Below, piece by piece: positions 5,849 to 6,541 of a DNA stretch of 6,541 bases. Under the pieces are notes generated by a model, which ran no database searches, was not told the DNA's origin, and worked only from the letters and a program-made list of their open reading frames with translations. The position numbers and the translations under genes were made by a program. The DNA is taken from NCBI GenBank assembly GCA_010027395.1, contig RGVD01000153.1, forward strand, positions 1 to 6,541, given 5' to 3'. Origin of the DNA: Bacteroidota bacterium (GTDB taxonomy: Bacteria > Bacteroidota > Bacteroidia > UKL13-3). Position 1 is the stretch's first letter; the number at the start of each line of letters is the position of its first letter.

Positions 5849-6541
5849 GTTATCACAATTTAAGTTCCAATTCTCAGATAGTTTAATCGCAAAATATCCA
5901 GCTGAAAATAGAGACGAAGCCAAATTGATGGTTTTAGATCGCAAAAAAGGCAAGATAGAACACAAAGAATTCAAAGACATTTTAAAATATTTTAGCGATA
6001 AGGATGTTATGATCCTTAACAATACCAAAGTTTTTCCTGCTCGCTTATATGGTAGCAAAGAAAAAACAGGTGCTAAAATTGAAGTATTCTTGCTACGAGA
6101 ATTGAACAAAGAAATGAAGCTTTGGGATGTGTTGGTTGACCCTGCTAGAAAGATTCGTGTTGGAAATAAATTGTATTTTGGAAATGATGATTTAGTGGCT
6201 GAAGTGGTTGATAATACTACTTCTCGCGGTCGTACCATTCGTTTCTTATTCGAAGGCCCTGATGAAGAACTTTGGAAAACCATTGAAAAATTAGGCGAAA
6301 TGCCATTGCCTAAATACATCGACAGGCCTGTTGAGAAAATAGATAAAGAAAGATTCAATACCATATTTGCTAAAAATGTAGGTGCGGTTATTCCTCCAAC
6401 TGCAGGTCTTCATTTTACTCGAGAGTTGATGATGCGACTTGAGATTAAGGGAGTTAGATTTGCTGATATCACTTTGCACAATGGTTTAGGTGCTTTCAGA
6501 ACCGTTGAGGTTGAAGATTTGACCAAGCATAAAATGGATTC
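5844..6541 (+). CDS. queA: tRNA preQ1(34) S-adenosylmethionine ribosyltransferase-isomerase, 3' truncated by window edge
   Basis: QueA transfers and isomerises the ribosyl group of S-adenosylmethionine onto preQ1 at position 34 of tRNAs with GUN anticodons, making epoxyqueuosine, the penultimate step of queuosine synthesis; it is cytoplasmic. The ATG at 5844 starts MKLSQFKF, a typical Bacteroidota QueA beginning. Visible family motifs are YPAENRDEAKLMVLDR (18-33), LNNTKVFPARL (58-68), VLVDPARKI, GEMPLPKYIDRP (151-162), PPTAGLHFT (184-192) and ITLHNGLGAFR (209-219) followed by VEVEDLTKHKMD. The frame is open for 232 codons up to the window end; family members have about 345-350 residues, so about one third is missing. 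Two motif details differ from what I recall as usual: IPP where AAP is common before TAGLHF, and N213 where V, I or A is common after LH. Otherwise it looks intact and functional. A separate promoter lies upstream. Confidence 0.95.
   Translation, partial: MKLSQFKFQFSDSLIAKYPAENRDEAKLMVLDRKKGKIEHKEFKDILKYFSDKDVMILNNTKVFPARLYGSKEKTGAKIEVFLLRELNKEMKLWDVLVDPARKIRVGNKLYFGNDDLVAEVVDNTTSRGRTIRFLFEGPDEELWKTIEKLGEMPLPKYIDRPVEKIDKERFNTIFAKNVGAVIPPTAGLHFTRELMMRLEIKGVRFADITLHNGLGAFRTVEVEDLTKHKMD

Noticed and set aside
5840..6364. 174-codon minus-strand frame over queA
   Set aside because: Serine/leucine-rich antisense shadow of queA, whose plus-strand motifs are unmistakable.

Overview
The window is AT-rich (roughly one third G+C by eye) and looks chromosomal, from a member of the Bacteroidota. 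Four signs point there: large outer-membrane beta-barrel proteins, a promoter of the Bacteroidota type (TTG-N19-TAnnTTTG) upstream of queA, no obvious Shine-Dalgarno sequences, and a QueA whose N-terminus (MKLSQFKF...) and central motifs look like Bacteroidota forms. No insertion sequence, integrase, rRNA, tRNA or CRISPR array is visible.

Layout from left to right. (1) Positions 3-518 (+) are the C-terminal part of a probable outer-membrane beta-barrel protein cut by the window edge. (2) Positions 553-1245 (-) hold a complete SIR2-family NAD-dependent protein deacylase of the SIRT5/CobB type, convergent with gene 1. (3) Positions 1330-4818 (+), divergent from the sirtuin across an 84 bp gap, encode an uncharacterised secreted outer-membrane beta-barrel protein of about 1162 residues, probably starting at GTG. 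(4) Positions 4819-5223 contain no convincing gene but do contain a striking 64 bp concentric two-tier inverted repeat (5024-5087). (5) About 5224-5673 (+) is a short RlpA-like double-psi beta-barrel protein whose frame encodes a good signal peptide but has no ATG, GTG or TTG in front of it. (6) Positions 5674-5843 hold a G-run cluster, a weak terminator candidate, a well-matched promoter, and a leader with a hairpin and repeated CTAAAT units. (7) Positions 5844-6541 (+) are the first two thirds of queA, cut by the right edge.

The genes do not form one pathway. Two or three products act at the envelope: the partial barrel, the giant barrel and the RlpA-like cell-wall protein. The sirtuin acts on acylated proteins in the cytoplasm, and QueA makes the epoxyqueuosine precursor in tRNA. 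The points most worth following up are the missing canonical start of the rlpA-like gene, the concentric palindrome upstream of it, the giant barrel protein with its EF-hand-like loop, and the loss of the zinc-ligand cysteines in the sirtuin. No clearly new multi-gene system is visible.
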